Shown here in pieces: positions 35,544 to 49,732 of a stretch of 64,000 bases of DNA. The position numbers were made by a program, and so were the translations under genes. Within the stretch, counting starts at the first letter, position 1; each line of letters begins with the position of its first letter. The stretch comes from Glossina fuscipes. Taxonomy: Eukaryota > Arthropoda > Insecta > Diptera > Glossinidae. The notes under the pieces are model-generated. The model saw only the letters and a program-made list of their open reading frames with translations, searched no databases and had not been told where the DNA came from. The stretch is from the NCBI RefSeq assembly GCF_014805625.2, contig NW_023998476.1, positions 186,001 through 250,000 on the forward strand, read 5' to 3'.

Positions 35544-35694
35544 GATTATCCCAGACGATTGGTGTTAATAAGCTTTATATATAATATAGAATATAGTAAT
35601 AATAGTAATAATAAAATATTTTTTTTATTAAACAGTTTTTCATTAAGACTTTTTAAAATAGGTGTAATCGATATTGATTTTAAAAACACATGGC

Positions 35695-35725
<31 letters not shown>

Positions 35726-36557
35726 GAATTTTCTTTCACTTTTTTCTGTTCAGTTCAGTATAATTTTTTGTTTTGTTTTTAGAAAAAAAAAAAAAAAAAA
35801 ACAGGCAAGGAAAAGAAAAAGCTTTCATTACCAGATTTTGAAATTTTGACAGTTGTTGTCTTTTTTCTTGTTAATGAATGTAATGCATGGTAAATATATA
35901 ATAATTTCACTTTCGTTTCTTCTTCTCTTGTCTGCTACAGCTGTTATTTTTACTTTTTTTGATTATTTCAATATTCTTTGTTTCCCGTATTTACTATTCT
36001 TCTCGTGTGTGGCTGCTGTTTACGCCAGAGGCCAGTGGCTTATGTATTGCTTATTATTAGTGCCAAGGGAATAAAGAAAGAAATGAATTTGGAGCAATGA
36101 GGTCAACGTATAGTATGTTGATGGCAAAGACCTAATATTTAATTTTTAATTTGCTCTCCTCTACTTCTTATCTTTTATTCGTTTTATGTTCCGTATCCTG
36201 TTTATAATTTCCGTTATTTCCGCTTATTTCCAAGTAATTGCACTTTCCCGTTAATTTATATAAATATATATTATGCAATGTTTTTTGTTTCTTTTCCTTT
36301 AAATATATTCTTTCAATCAATATTATGCTTGTTTTCTTCTTTTTTTTAAATTTTTTTTTAGGTAAATTTGTTTTTAACCTTCTACCGTTGGGTTCTGACT
36401 TTTCGATGTTTGTTGTGATTGAGTTTAGTTTAATTTTAATTGCGCACTAACCACTTTTTGCAAAGTTTTTTAAACAACAAAACAACAAAGAAAAGCACTT
36501 TTTTGTATTTTTATTTTTAATATTAATATATACAATAATCTCGATGTATATCGTATG

Positions 36558-36598
36558 TCTCTCTCTCTCTCTCTTTCTCTCTTTCTCTCTCTCTCTTT
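36558..36598. repeat. TC (GA) tract upstream of TBCEL
   Basis: CT repeats with occasional TTT, about 1 kb upstream of the TBCEL start. Confidence 0.9.
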
Positions 36599-39500
36599 GG
36601 CTGCGAACATTAAAGCGTTTTTACCATAAATACGTGCATTTCGTAGTTAACTCGCTGATAGTCTGGCTTACATTGTCTATCGTTTATCTATTCGTGTTAG
36701 TTCGGTGTGCTTTGCTTTGTTTTGTTTTGCTTTACGTTAAGATGCCACAATATGTAAGTGCGCATACGACGAGTTGAGTATGAGTCAAAGTGAGTGAGAA
36801 CATGCTGTAAATAGTGTATTGCATTATGGCTTTTTTGTGTAGGTCGCGGTGTGTGTGTACAACTACAGGAGCGTCGTCGTATTTCTTTTGCTTGATTCTA
36901 GTTGAAAAAATGCATCGATTGCATTGACAAAAACAAAAAGAAAGAAGTGCTAATGTTGACCGTTTGTTTAATTTCGTGTCACGCAAAAATAAAAGCTTAA
37001 AAAGCTTCAGTTTTCTTTTACATTCTCGTAGTTGCGATAAAAGCGATAATATTAAGTTTCAAAAGTTGTAACCTCGATAAGTTCGTGTTAAGTTAAAGTT
37101 AAGCTTTATGTTGGGCAAGGAAAGCTCAACAACCAAGAATACAATGTGAATGTACATTACTTGGGACTTTCTGACCCAAGTCGTGCCGCATCTATACCAG
37201 GGAGCCTCTATCTCTCTGCAATCTAACTCTAGTCTAGTTATATAAAGGTCATTAACTTAACGGAATAGTCAATATCTACTATATATCAACTTTGGTATTC
37301 TGCTACAATCGTTTAAAAGAACTCGAACATCCAGTTAATATATTTTTTAACTTTTCGCTCTATGCCCTGTCTATGACATCTCTACGCCATATATGTATGC
37401 CTCTCTATTTTAGCATATCCATTCATTCCGTATTACCTTAAGAAAGTATTTGTTGTTGAGTTGTATGTTAGGTTTTCCAAGATTTTATAAAATTTCAAAA
37501 CAGATCAAATTGTGGTCATCATCTTTGTAATATATAAGTCTTCGATAATATATAAGTCTTTTCATTACATTTGCCTGGATTGGAATGGCGAAAATTGATA
37601 ATTTGTCAAGATTGGTATTCTCTAAGAACACATTTGTTTAAGGGAATACGATTAATTTCTACTCCCAGAGAAATATATTCACATACGCCTGTAACTGTGA
37701 CTTGTGATGCCACGGAGATGCAAATATCTTAAAAAGATATAAATTTCTGAATTGCCCTGGAAATGTTCGTCCATTCGTCTATTTGCTCTTTTAAAATACC
37801 AATTATGATCTTAAATTTGAGCGGACTTCGGCTGGTTTCTACGCATCCCTAGAATCAGTGGGAATGCGAATCGTTTTAAACTAGTTTCGTTAAATTCCTG
37901 CATTCGGCAAAGCGGTTCTGTCAGATTTGTCAAATATTGCAACTACGAGTCCCTATGCCTCATCGAGTCTCATGAACTCATTTCAAAATTTTTTTTCTAA
38001 CTTCTGTCAGATAAAATCCGAATTCACTTTTTCCATAGGTCCCGTTACAATTAAAAGGGAACCAGTATATATATTTTTTTTGTCTGGATTATGACTTGAT
38101 TGCATTTGTAAGGATTAGAGGTTAAGTGGTTCTTAAATTAAATACCATCGCAAGTTCCCTAAGTCAACTAAATAAGACAGAGCAGTAATCGCTAGCAATT
38201 ATAGATTTTTACTTTACACATTTTTACGAGTCTTTCCACGTTTCAGATATTTGGCTGTGAATGTTGGCTATTATATGACGCAATGATATCCACGAGGTAT
38301 TAAGATATTTTTAGCGAAAGTCATGTGCGCCAGCATCAATTCAATGTCTTTATGGTCTTCACTTCCATAAGCGAACAATTGAATATCTGGTAAGAAATGT
38401 CTGGTAACGTTCGAAGGAGTCGCGAGGCCTAAAAAGAATATACTGCACCTGACGATCTTCCGGTTTCCACGTATACTCACTTCTCAGGAGTTGAAAATTG
38501 TTCTCACAAACTCATTGCAAAATTTTAAAGCAAAAATAGGAAATTGTAACGAAGCGTGTTGTTGCGCATACATAGTCGGCAGCTTAGGTTTCACTTGAAG
38601 AGCGGCCCTTAGCGAAAAAACCCGCAGATTGTTTTGCTCGCAAACTCGGTTTAAAACGATTGCAACGTCATTTAATATTATTTCGAAGTTACTGGAAAGC
38701 TGATACGGTTGCGTGATTATTGTTTGTCAACGTTGAGAACTACGTGTCGCCAGACCGAAGATAAACTTTTTATACCTTTTTTCTTTTAACAATTGATAGA
38801 TAAGAACTTTAGTTGTCTTCGACGACCGTGAGAAAATCGATAGACTTATGAAAGAGCAAAGCGGTTCGATTTAATTAAATCTAAGTACGGATATATGTGA
38901 TTAAAATTCCAAATGATACCTCAAATCTAGCATATGCAAGCCCAACGATATCTCAAATCGAGTATACTCTCATCGCTTTGGACAAAATATGAAATGCTGA
39001 GAGCTACCTTGCGAACAAAAATACATGAAGGTTACACAAAATTGAGTGCAGACAAACAAAAACGAATGTTTTTTCTTTGTTTTTCATATTAAAAGAGTCG
39101 TTTGTTATGCTTTATTAAAAAGAAAAAGCTTCGGAGTACTTTTAAATATAATTCAGTAAATCTCATACCGTCACAGTTTTCCACTATGCATAATGGTTTT
39201 GTGTGAAGTATTCTTGTGTTTACTAAACTAGAGATTTTGCTCAGATATTGTTAACAAACTAAAATAATTTAGCTGAGTATTCGCTTCTGAACGAATATTA
39301 GAAGCACATTCATGAGCATATCCATCCATCACTCTACTCATAGAGCATACTCTTCCATACTCTTCTATTAATACCCCAGACACTATAAGTTGAAGAAGTG
39401 GAACAGTCAATCTTTCATGGTTGTCAAATAGTCAAGCATAGATCAAGCTTAAAGTGAAGATTTGAAGATTTTCAGTTTGTTAAAAAATTCATTGTGTAAA

Positions 39501-42500
39501 TATTGCTTAAAAAGAAGGCTAGAAATGCTAGAAATTGGCATTCGATGACGTCCGCTCAACTTTAGGATATTGACAATAGACTCTTCTAAATATAACCAAG
39601 CAATAGCTGCACTTCGGACATTTTCAATAATAAAATTAAATAATGCACTATAAACGAACGCAACACTTCACCGATATGAAACAGGGTGAGAGAATTCACC
39701 CCGAGCAATTTCTTTTTCTGCTATGATATTAAAAAAATTGAATTGATATATGATTGTGTTTCGTTATGACTGCAGTAGGAATGTAGCTATTATAAAACAG
39801 AACACAGTTCGTTACCCGCATGGCATAAAGGAAAGTAGTCTAAGGTAAGCATTCATTTATATTACAGTTGATGTGAGCTTTCCTTCAAAATGAGTTTTAG
39901 TTATTGCGGTGATCATGGGCCCGATTTTTGCATAAAATATTGCTGCACACTTGAATTCATTACTGTGCATCAACATCATACTGTAGGTTAGTACTGAAAC
40001 TAATAGGTAGGCTAGAAAATAATTTTGGAAAATTTTTCAAGCCTCTCTTCTATTAATTCCTTCTATTCCATCAGTTCAGGTCAATCAATAGAAGCGAGAG
40101 ATGGCTCGTTTCCCCAAATATGTAGAAAGTGTCGCAGCTCTGTTGAGAATAAACGTCATTCACATCATTTTCAAGCCGAGCAGGCCAAAAAACCGTCCGA
40201 GACTACCACTCGTTACACGACGCTATAGTTTTGATTACCTACTTACTCAGTTAAATGAAAATGAAAACGAGATCTTTGCAACAATTTTGTTGAAAAAATT
40301 GCAACCTTATTGATGTACCTGAAGACCTTCTAAGTTCTATTTACCAGATGTTATCACCATATTGACAGCGTTATAATTGCGTAAAGCTCAAGATGGCATC
40401 TCTTTTTGGATGGTTCCGTAACTGAAGAAAGAACATCGAAATTTTTCTTTGCCCAACCCAAGATAATGAATAAACGTTGTGCATTTTCGAAGAGAAAAAA
40501 TCCAAAAACATGCTGCAAAAAGCGAAGCACTCGTATATATCGATTTTATGTTAGAATATAAATATCTTTATATTTGTAATAATTCTTATAATTAAATTTA
40601 TTAAATGAAATCCATTTCTCTTGAATGCAAAGAATTTTCGTTTATAATTTATTTTTATATCCATTCATGGCTGAAGAGTTAGTTCAATTTGGTCGTTTCG
40701 TTCGTGAAAAAATACAACAGACTTACACGTATGCAAGAAAAATGATTACTTGAAGCCATTTGCTTACATACCAGGAAAGCATGGCCTACTTCCTTCGCCT
40801 TTCATCTTTATCCCCCACTCCCTGCGCAACCACTCTCGACCCCAGCAGCAAAACAGCAGACAGCAGCTTTTTAATGAGATTAATCTAAATCTATTTGTAT
40901 GAATATCGGGGTACGAGGCGTGATTATCCACGACTCAATATTGTTTCGCCGTAGCAAGGTTACTATACCGTCCCTTGTTCTGGGATAAATAATTCCGTTT
41001 ATGTGCTTACTTAGCTGCATTCGCGTAAGCCTTGATATATTAATGTCCCTCTGTTCGTCTGTTAAGTTGTTTTTGAAACTCCCAAGAATAGAGAAATTAA
41101 CGAAAATATTGAACGGAAGTTTCCTTATCTGGAAATCAAGTTAAAGGAAAACTTATAAAAAATCGAGGATCGCACTTGACTCATCTTCACAAATCGGAAT
41201 TTAAAATGGGCATTATTCAGTTATAAATGAGGCCATAAAAGCCTCAGTTATAAATGAGGTCGCACAGCCATAATTTACTTATTTGAAGTAGAAAATATTT
41301 CCGATTGGCTTTTGAAATAGTACAGATGAGCAAAACTAGTGAAGATCGTTCACGTGTAAGATTTTTCTTATCGGTTACGGTTCGCGTTTATTAAGGAGTT
41401 CCTTTTTTAGGTATTAGATTATAGGTGCAATAAGGAAAAACAGAATTAGGCGCTGGGTGTCCGTGATGCATTTCAAAATATGGATAGTTTGCTTGAATAG
41501 GGTATTTTTATAGCCCCTTTTTACGCCCTCGTATATATTTCCACTCTTAGTATATATGTCCACTCTCCTACTAATCACCAGAGTTGCCAAATCGTATGGA
41601 TTGAATCAGACCACCTTTACAGTTAATTTCGTTACGAAGCTCCATCTTGACAAAGTCCTTATATACGCAAGAAAAATTTCATATTTATGTCTTTTTTTAA
41701 TATTTTATGCTGAAAATTGCTACTAAATAAGAACGTGATGTATAAACTTACTATAGACTTAGTAATTGCCATTACGGATCCTCAAAAGAGCCTATATTTG
41801 GTATTGCATGACTAAAATTGAATTGAAAAAAGAATTGCGTTAAGCGAAGTAACGTAAGAGTATTTAATAGATAGCCATTTCTCAGACTACAACGTTCTAA
41901 CTTAATTTTAGTATACTGCAGTGCAATAAGAAAGGCTAAGACAGCGTCTAGAATAGATATTATATGACTTTTTCACCTTTGACTTTAAAACAATACAATA
42001 CAATTTTTGAAATTATTTTCTCTTAAATATTCTTTTTGAATCTAGAAAAATATTGCCGGCACATTTCATTTTATTTTATATATATATATATATATGTATA
42101 TGTATATACATGTGTGTATGTCTATTTACGGTTTATATCCTCTCGGAATGTTTGCAAAAAAAAAAAAGAAGAAAAACACACTCTTTTTTCTTTTACGTTT
42201 GCAGTATAAACGTACAAACGATGCCTATTTTCTTTTGGTATACGGCAGTGTATACGCGAGTATGTTATTTGTGATTTAATACAAAGTGTTTTGAAACGTA
42301 AATAGGTCATTGATATCGATTGGTTTTTTAATCACTTGTCCAATTTGAATATTAAATTTGCTAAAAATGTCACACTTCTCTGTTTGCGTGAAACGACGAA
42401 CAAATCCGCATTTGCTAATGAAACGAAACAAATTCACCTCAGTCTGTATTTAATTAATAATTCAAGTAACACATAAACAAATGAAAGTGATTTGAACACT

Positions 42501-42744
42501 ATCGAACATGTCGTACGCTACTGGATGCACTTGTGAAATCAGAAGCAAAAAAAAAAATAAAAAATAATTTTAATGAATCTTTAATCAGCTTTAATTCACT
42601 CTATAAGAGCTTAGCTAGTTCTTCGGTCTTCTGTCGATGTACTCATTCATGTATATTATCATAAAACCTTTCAAGAACACTTCCGTAATATATAAAAATG
42701 AAAGAACGCATTAAATTTTCTTTAAAATACATTATTTTTTAACC

Positions 42745-42885
42745 TAACCAAGGGTGTATTAAGCTTGCGCGGGTGTAAACTGCACCTGGAAGGACTTGAT
42801 ACTTTTCTTTGAAAAATCGTTATATGAATAAATGTGTTAGGAATAAAGGAGTGCAGGGTACTTAATATTGGGCCATGCTTTATTC
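42745..42885 (-). mobile_element. DINE-like family 2 head, minus orientation
   Basis: On minus it reads agcatggcccaatattaagtaccctgcactcc, then catttattcatataacgattttt, parallel to 10890-11045. Confidence 0.55.
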
Positions 42886-43249
42886 TAAAAAGTGTAGGCT
42901 TTAATGAAGACCTTGATACGCGTATAAATTATTCGAGATCTTTCGGACAAAATAACATTTTATAGGATGTATAATAAAGCAGTTAAAAGCAGTTTGAATA
43001 TAGTTTGTCGTCGCGAACATTGCCTTTACCTTGTTACTATCAAATATGAAATACCGCCCACCTTGTTTCTAAACTATTTAATGTTTGAATTTAATGTTTC
43101 ATTTACATAAACGCATACACATTTCAGCCTAGTCTGTGTTTTGGTTGCCAATTGTGCAAAATCCTTGTGGCATAATGATCTGTTAACTAACGAATATGAA
43201 GTTATTGTTTAGGTACGCAGAGAAGCGTACCCCAATACAAGTAGAAACA

Positions 43250-43500
43250 TTATAGTGAACCATGGTAAACCTCCAGTAAATACCCTACCTCATTTCCCTT
43301 AATGTAGTTACTGGTATAACGACGGGTGTGTTCTATGAGAAGGTAATCGAAAAGGTAATCCGATCTGAATCATTTCCAATAGCGTTCTTCGGCTAGAAAA
43401 GGTCGGTGTACCAAATTTCATCAAAGTCTTTCTTTGTGTTGCATACATCCGCGCAGAATAAGTATATTCTTGTATCATAAGTGGTGCAGGAAGTTAAAAG
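43250..43500 (+). mobile_element. DINE-like family 2 element
   Basis: It contains taaataccctacctcatttccctt, gatctgaatcatttccaatagcgttcttc, ggtcggtgtaccaaatttcatcaaa and the tail aagtggtgcagg. The block order matches the copies at 53040-53445 and 62075-62425. Confidence 0.65.
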
Positions 43501-43761
43501 GCTGCTTTGATGCGTTGCCAATCAGGCCTCGCACTTGTAGATGCTCTCAGTGTACACTTAATTCAATTCTTGGAGTGTTTCTCTGTGGTAATCTTTCAGA
43601 TTGATTATTATTATCATTTTATTATTTTAGAAAGCTTTCGTTCTTTCAAATTTCGCCCTTTAGATATTCATTCAACTGGTTCATGCACCCAATTATACAC
43701 TTTATATCCAATATGGCTTACAAACACCTAAACTTTCAGTCTTCTAGTGATAGTTTTCATT

Positions 43762-43895
43762 TCAATAATAAACAATATGAAAGACGGACGGACATTATAT
43801 TCCCATAATAAATGATATGAAAGAAGGATATATGGCAGGCGGACCGACATCGTGTTCCAATAATAAATGATATGACAAATGGGCAGACATTGATA
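43762..43895. repeat. Three imperfect tandem copies of a ~45-54-bp unit
   Basis: The core aataataaa(c/t)(a/g)atatga(a/c)a recurs at about 43762, 43806 and 43859. Each is followed by a gac(g/c)gacat-like word. Confidence 0.75.
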
Positions 43896-44569
43896 ATAAG
43901 CAAAATTAGAAGCGGGTAGACGTCGTTAAATCGCTCTAACATTTCATAGTGATTATGTATATAAATATTTTTGCTTGCCACTATTTTCCTCTGGTAGCTA
44001 TGTTAGATAATTAAATAATTAATATTTGATAAATAAAGACTTTAATCACTCTTCGTAATCACCGAGTGGACAATTCTTATCTCTAATTATTAATGTGGTA
44101 TTGCGTACCGTAGGCCGAAAGTTGGATATCTAGTGGCTACGCACGGTTATATAATAATTTGCTTCTACATATCTCGAAGAAATGTTATCTGTTTTCATGT
44201 TTCTGTGGATTGGAAACAAAATCTGCTTTTTAATTCGTTTTGTAATGTTAAGGCAATAAAAGTTATTTCAAGTATTTACAGCTTAAACCTGGGTTGTCCG
44301 TTTAGATATCCGTTGTTTTTTTTTTTTTTTTTTTTGTTTTTTTTGATTACAAAAGAAAAGAGAGAAGAAGATTTGAAAAAAGAGAACAAAAGAAAACTAA
44401 AATTTCGACATTCTGTAATGTAGGATAAACGTGGGCCTGTAAGATACACATGGACATCTTAATCGTTTTATTTGCTGTAGGATAAGGGTAATGAGAACGA
44501 AAGCCTAATTTTCATACTTTTGATTACAAAGGCGTTCTAAGTTTAAGTTGTATTGTAGACTTGACCTTG

Positions 44570-44830
44570 ACCGATTTTGCCCATTTGCAGTATTAACTTG
44601 CCTGTGAGAATTACCAATGGTTTTTGAAGTTGATAACTTCATTTTTGCAGTCATGCCAATAATTCCCACCTTATGCAGACGAAAAATGGGACAGGATTAA
44701 ATCGATTCGGAGTTTAATGTTGATCAACAATATATATATTTTGGGGAGCTTCTTGAAGCCTTCTTGTGGATGCTGCAGACATTTTGCCAAAATGCATATA
44801 CTCTCATCCTTTGGTGAGATACTCGATTCT
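44570..44830 (+). mobile_element. DINE-like family 1 element (3' half)
   Basis: It carries gaccgattttgcccatttgcag, gttgataacttcatttttgcagtc and gttgatcaacaatatatatattttgggg, in the order seen at 52735-52930. Confidence 0.65.
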
Positions 44831-44936
44831 ACATCGTGTATATTTCAAACCTGCACTGTCTTGTCAATAATTATACTAAATCAACTTATTAACGTACATC
44901 TCCTATTACATATTATGATATTACATATCACAATTG

Positions 44937-44938
<2 letters not shown>

Positions 44939-44969
<31 letters not shown>
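44939..44969. repeat. TA microsatellite
   Basis: About fifteen perfect TA units. Confidence 0.95.
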
Positions 44970-44974
<5 letters not shown>

Positions 44975-45394
44975 GTATGTGCAATAACAAATGAATAGTT
45001 TGTCGGATTTACTTTGAACTTGACGCAGACGTTTTATGAAGGAAAAATTTAAAAATCAATTTTAAGCTCTAAACAAAAGACTGTGTAAAGCTACGATTTA
45101 ACAAAGAGGTTTCAGTTTTCAGTAGTTGTAAGTTGACTGACTTAGCTAGCGAGAGAAACTAGAAAAAATTTTAAAGTTTCTTCTTTCTTCTAGCCAAAGA
45201 TTTGAGGTCTTACCATTGAATGACACAGACAGATTTACGGATAGAAATAAATTCCACCACTCACACTTTCTAAGCTATAAAATATAAAAAAAAAAAGGGG
45301 AAATTGTGAAATGTGCTCGTTGACCGACTTAGATGACGAAAGTGATAAGAAAAAACCGTAGGCCAAATCTTTTGTTGTTTCCTAGACCTCCCCA

Positions 45395-45545
45395 CAGTTA
45401 CGGACAGACAGATTGATAAACCGATGGGCATAGGGGCAAGACTAGACAGAGAGAAAGACGGATGGATAGCTGGACGGAAAGACAGGTAAACCGACAATAC
45501 CACGCATAAACCGACCTACGGCCAGATAGGCAGACCGGCAGAGCG
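45395..45545. repeat. GACAGACGGA-type degenerate array
   Basis: Imperfect repeats of words such as acggacagacaga, accgatggg and ggacggaaagacagg. These are the same words found singly inside the DINE-like elements, here expanded to about 150 bases. Confidence 0.7.
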
Positions 45546-45977
45546 ATCATGGATTTTATCCCAGCGTAAGGCCACTAGTTGGCTGGGCACTGCTACTGCT
45601 ACTGTATCAAAAAAAAAAAAGAAACCGACGAACAAACGTACAGATGAACATGCCTTTAAATCGATTCCCCTTCTTCACTCTCGTCAAGCATATAAACACC
45701 TTGTAAAGTTTTCGATGCGTACGTCCAGGCGTCACAAATATAATGATACTGCAAAAAATCTCTTTTAGAGGATATAAGAATTCTCGGATCGAATGTAACT
45801 TTACGTTTTTAGTTTTACTTTTCTCTTATACTAGACAGTTGACAACATTTTTCTCTACTTTAGGCCGAAGGCGTTCAAGACTAAAAATATCTTCAATATG
45901 CAATTATTAACAAAGCCGAAAGCCTTAGGTGCTAGTGCTTTAAGACTTTAGTCGTAGAATTGACTTCTGGCTAAATT

Positions 45978-45979
<2 letters not shown>

Positions 45980-46011
<32 letters not shown>
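45980..46011. repeat. AAT microsatellite
   Basis: Ten to eleven ATA/AAT units in uninterrupted tandem. Confidence 0.95.
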
Positions 46012-47007
46012 TGGTACTGCAAGTTGAGACCAGACATATTGAATACTGTTGCATTTCTTATCGATTGATGGATTGATTTGCAGAATGGGCATGAGCCAGT
46101 CATTCACAAAATCAAAAATAAGGTGATAAGTGCAAAAATAATTTGAGATCTTATTGGATTATAGCAAATATCGATCTAGAATTTCGAGCAATTATTGAAA
46201 AAGATATACATTTTCATTGTTTATATTTTTCATTTTCCCATTTTCCCATTTGCACATTCTTAAGCAAGTGTCTTTATATTGGAGATATAAAAACTGCATA
46301 ATGTTCATATGTACAATATGTAAACAATAAAAAAATACCTTATCATTGAACGAGTGCTGAAAGTGGCCTGTCAACGAGGCTTAAATTTCACAAAGCAATC
46401 AACCAGTGTTGTGTATATTATTTCAGATTTATTTCATTTTATTTGAACACAATGCCTGTTCGAGCACATAAAATATGTAATAATTCCTCGCAAGGTAAGG
46501 AAAATGCAATGAATTTCCTTACCATGTGTGTTCGTTCGTTCATTTAATTTAATTGACAAAGCATAATTAAATTTTTTCTTATAATAATATTCGCAAGCGT
46601 ATGCATTACAATAATAATAATGACAATAATAGTGAGAGAGCAGAATAGAATCGGAACCCTGTGCAATACTTTGCATCACACACATTTGTTTGTAACGCGT
46701 AGCATGCAGTATGGTATGGTATGGCATTCAATTGGCTTGGCTTGTATCTTCGGTAGCTCACAAATAAAATCCTATTTTATAGTATCTGTGTATATGCAGA
46801 TATACACAAGAAAAGGTATTTATAATAATTATAAACAAATAAGTCTTATGACAAATAAGTTGCCTATGAAATAGTAATAAGCATACTCTGTCGACTTTCA
46901 TTCATTCATTCACTCAGCCATTCATGCATTGAATGAATGTCGGGCATGTGAAAATTGCTAAAACTCTCTAATGACATTTCCTAGTGATCTTTCCTTTCAT
47001 TTTCCTT

Positions 47008-47008
<1 letters not shown>

Positions 47009-47034
<26 letters not shown>
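47009..47034. repeat. TA microsatellite
   Basis: Twelve to thirteen TA units followed by a T run. Confidence 0.9.
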
Positions 47035-47039
<5 letters not shown>

Positions 47040-48230
47040 TTTTTTTATGCAAATGAATTTAATTAACTTATGATATGAAACACAAACATTTGCATGTACT
47101 TAGAAATATGATTGAAATAATTTAATTATGAACTAAGGCTCTCGACTTACACTTATTTGTTTTTTTTTTTTTTGTTTTTGTTTGTTTTTTTTTTTTTGGT
47201 TTTTTTTGTTTTTAGAAAGTATCACAATTGATTCGTTGTTGCAAAGACTTATGACGTAGAACATGTGCAAAAATTCACTTGGATGTCCCTCGCAACAAAA
47301 AAAGGTACATTTATAGGCGTCAGCATGTCTTCTTCTCCCTTTACGTTTACCACAAGAGAAGTTTTTTTTTTTTTACTTTAAGTTCTTTCTTTTCCCTCAG
47401 ATGATATTGTAATAAATATTAAAAGAAAACGCGTTGATTGGCAATTGTAATAACAGCAATCATTTTAAAGGGATTTTACGGATTTCCACGCGTACACGCT
47501 GAACACTTTCTTTCACCGCTTTGACACTGTTAACGATTATTTAGTCTTGAGCTCTGTTCTTTACTTTGTTCCCTCCATTCCTTCATATTCGTTGTGCTTA
47601 TGATAGCATTTTTTTTTTCTTTTCTTTTCTTTTATTTTTATTTTACTTTTACTTTTATTTATTTATTTATTTTTTTTTTAATTTCCCTGCTCTTTCCGCA
47701 AATTTTAGACATCAACACTTAATTTCTTAATGTATTTTCACATTATGTACGTTTCCTATACATTTCCTTTCACAATTCGCCAATTTTTTCACCTTTTGTA
47801 CATATTACGAGATGCGATGAATTAACTCTCTACCAAAGAAAGAAAAGCAAAAGAAAAAAGAACCAAGCAATCTATAGTTGCGAACATTAACTGTATCACC
47901 GTTCGACTCAACACCGGCTATTTGAATACTTTTGATGTGTGTGCTTTTAGAATATTTCGCGGTAATGCTAAAAGCACAGCACACATAAAATCCTATATTC
48001 ACTCACTCATACTGAATAAGTATGAATTTACTTAAGTGTGCACCATTTTTTCGCATACGAGAACACGTTAATATGTATATTAGATATGTTTACGGTACCA
48101 TATTACAACTAGTATAGCAGTCTGCCAGTCTCAGCCAATAGCAAATGTTAAAAGCTAACACTACCGCAAGCTTTATATGAGACAATTACAAGATACTATA
48201 GCTAACTTACTTAACCGATGCCATCTCTTA

Positions 48231-48242
48231 TTCTCTCTCTCG

Positions 48243-48281
<39 letters not shown>
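48231..48281. repeat. TC (GA) tract
   Basis: CTCTCT run of about 50 bases with two interruptions. Confidence 0.95.
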
Positions 48282-48284
<3 letters not shown>

Positions 48285-49189
48285 AGCTTCCTTCTTTAAT
48301 GTCGTTAATAAAAATTTCATTTATATTAACTTGGTATACAAATTTAAGAATAAAAAGCGCAAACACTGTGTAGCACAAGCTAAGCAGAGATGAATGCCAT
48401 CCGTATGCCTATACATATACGTACACGTATACGGACATGTAAAATTATCGCTAACAACTGTAGACCAGTAATCCTTGCATGCTTTATGTTATTTTTAGAA
48501 TTTTAGCCCTACGTGATTACATATAGAGGGTGTATTTAAAATTAATTCAGTTTACGTATCATACATCTTATGAATTTCGTATTTTTGCGGGCAATGCTTG
48601 CATAAGATGGGCATGACAGCGCATCTCTTTGCCCGGAACGCGCCGAACGAAACGAGTCTCCTTAACATGCTTCCGTATCTGAGGTTTGCAGCACAGAATC
48701 AAAATTATTTAAGGGCACATTCGTCAGGGCTATCATCAGACATATGAGAGTTTTTGGCGCGATCCAAATTTGTATTCTGTGCGTCTGTGTGTACAAAGAA
48801 TGAAAGGAGATTTTATAGAGAGAGTCAAGGACAGCAATTTCTAAAGGAGATCTCGATCAACGGTGTGACGGGGCCGCCTGGACGTTGTAATAGACAACAA
48901 TTTTGTAAGATTGGACGGTAAGCAGATGAAAAGAATCTGCGAAGAGATAGAGTGAAATAAAGAATCTCAAAGATCATATTGCACTCGTAATTTTATTGCC
49001 TGTTAAGAAGGAGATCAACTAAGCCTTAAAAACTTTCTTCTAATTGGAAAGTATTAGAAAAAGAGTATTTTTGAAAAATATTAAAAAATTGTAGCACTGC
49101 GGACAAACATCGTGAAACAAGTTTAGTTTAAAGAGCTCTGCGGCACGAACTGTCAACTGTGAATTTAAAAATTATTTCATTTAATTTTT

Positions 49190-49345
49190 GGCACGGACAG
49201 ACGGACGTCCTTAAATCGATTCAGAATTTATTGCTAGTCAAGAATATCCATACTTTATGGGGTCTGTGGAGCTTCCTTCTGAACGCTCCAAACGTTTTCA
49301 TAAAATGAATATTTCCCCTGAACTTCGACGATGGGCATAAAAAGA
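49190..49345 (+). mobile_element. DINE-like family 1 3' fragment
   Basis: It has ggcacggacagacggacg, gattcagaatttattgctagtcaagaatatc, ctttatggggtctgtggagcttcc and the end gatgggcataaaaag. Confidence 0.7.
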
Positions 49346-49732
49346 AAGGACCGCAGCGTACACAGTTTCAGTCGGCAAGAACAAAATTTCGCTATTGTAT
49401 CATGCAACGTCATTAAAAAGGAGAAAGGGCAAAAAGAATAAACGAGAATCTGCTTCCTGCGAATCTTTCATTTAAACTTAAAATTTGCCTTAAAATGCTT
49501 ACTGTTAACGGTTTTCTTTTTAGCTCTCCGTCTTCCAAAAGCTTGCGGATGTACTTTACATGATTTAAAACTTACCATAATAACGTTCATTCCAGGTATG
49601 TGGAAGCAAAACTGTTCTTTAGCCAATGAGCTTTTACACTGGAAAAAATGCTATCGCTTTTATTTTTATTTAAAAAAAAAAAAAGATTATATTAAATTAA
49701 ATTAAATGTTGCAAATGGATTCATTAGATCTA

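Larger units (their letters stand above)
35544..49732. other. Long non-coding stretch (14 kb)
   Basis: AT-rich DNA without a recognisable gene. Homopolymer T/A runs and TC tracts follow TBCEL (36558-36598, 48231-48281). DINE-like elements lie at 42745-42885, 43250-43500, 44570-44830 and 49190-49345, and tandem repeats at 43762-43895 and 45395-45545. It may include KCNQ or HR3 regulatory or 5' untranslated sequence, but nothing in it identifies one. A short direct repeat cagttataaatgagg occurs at 41219 and 41244. Confidence 0.6.
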
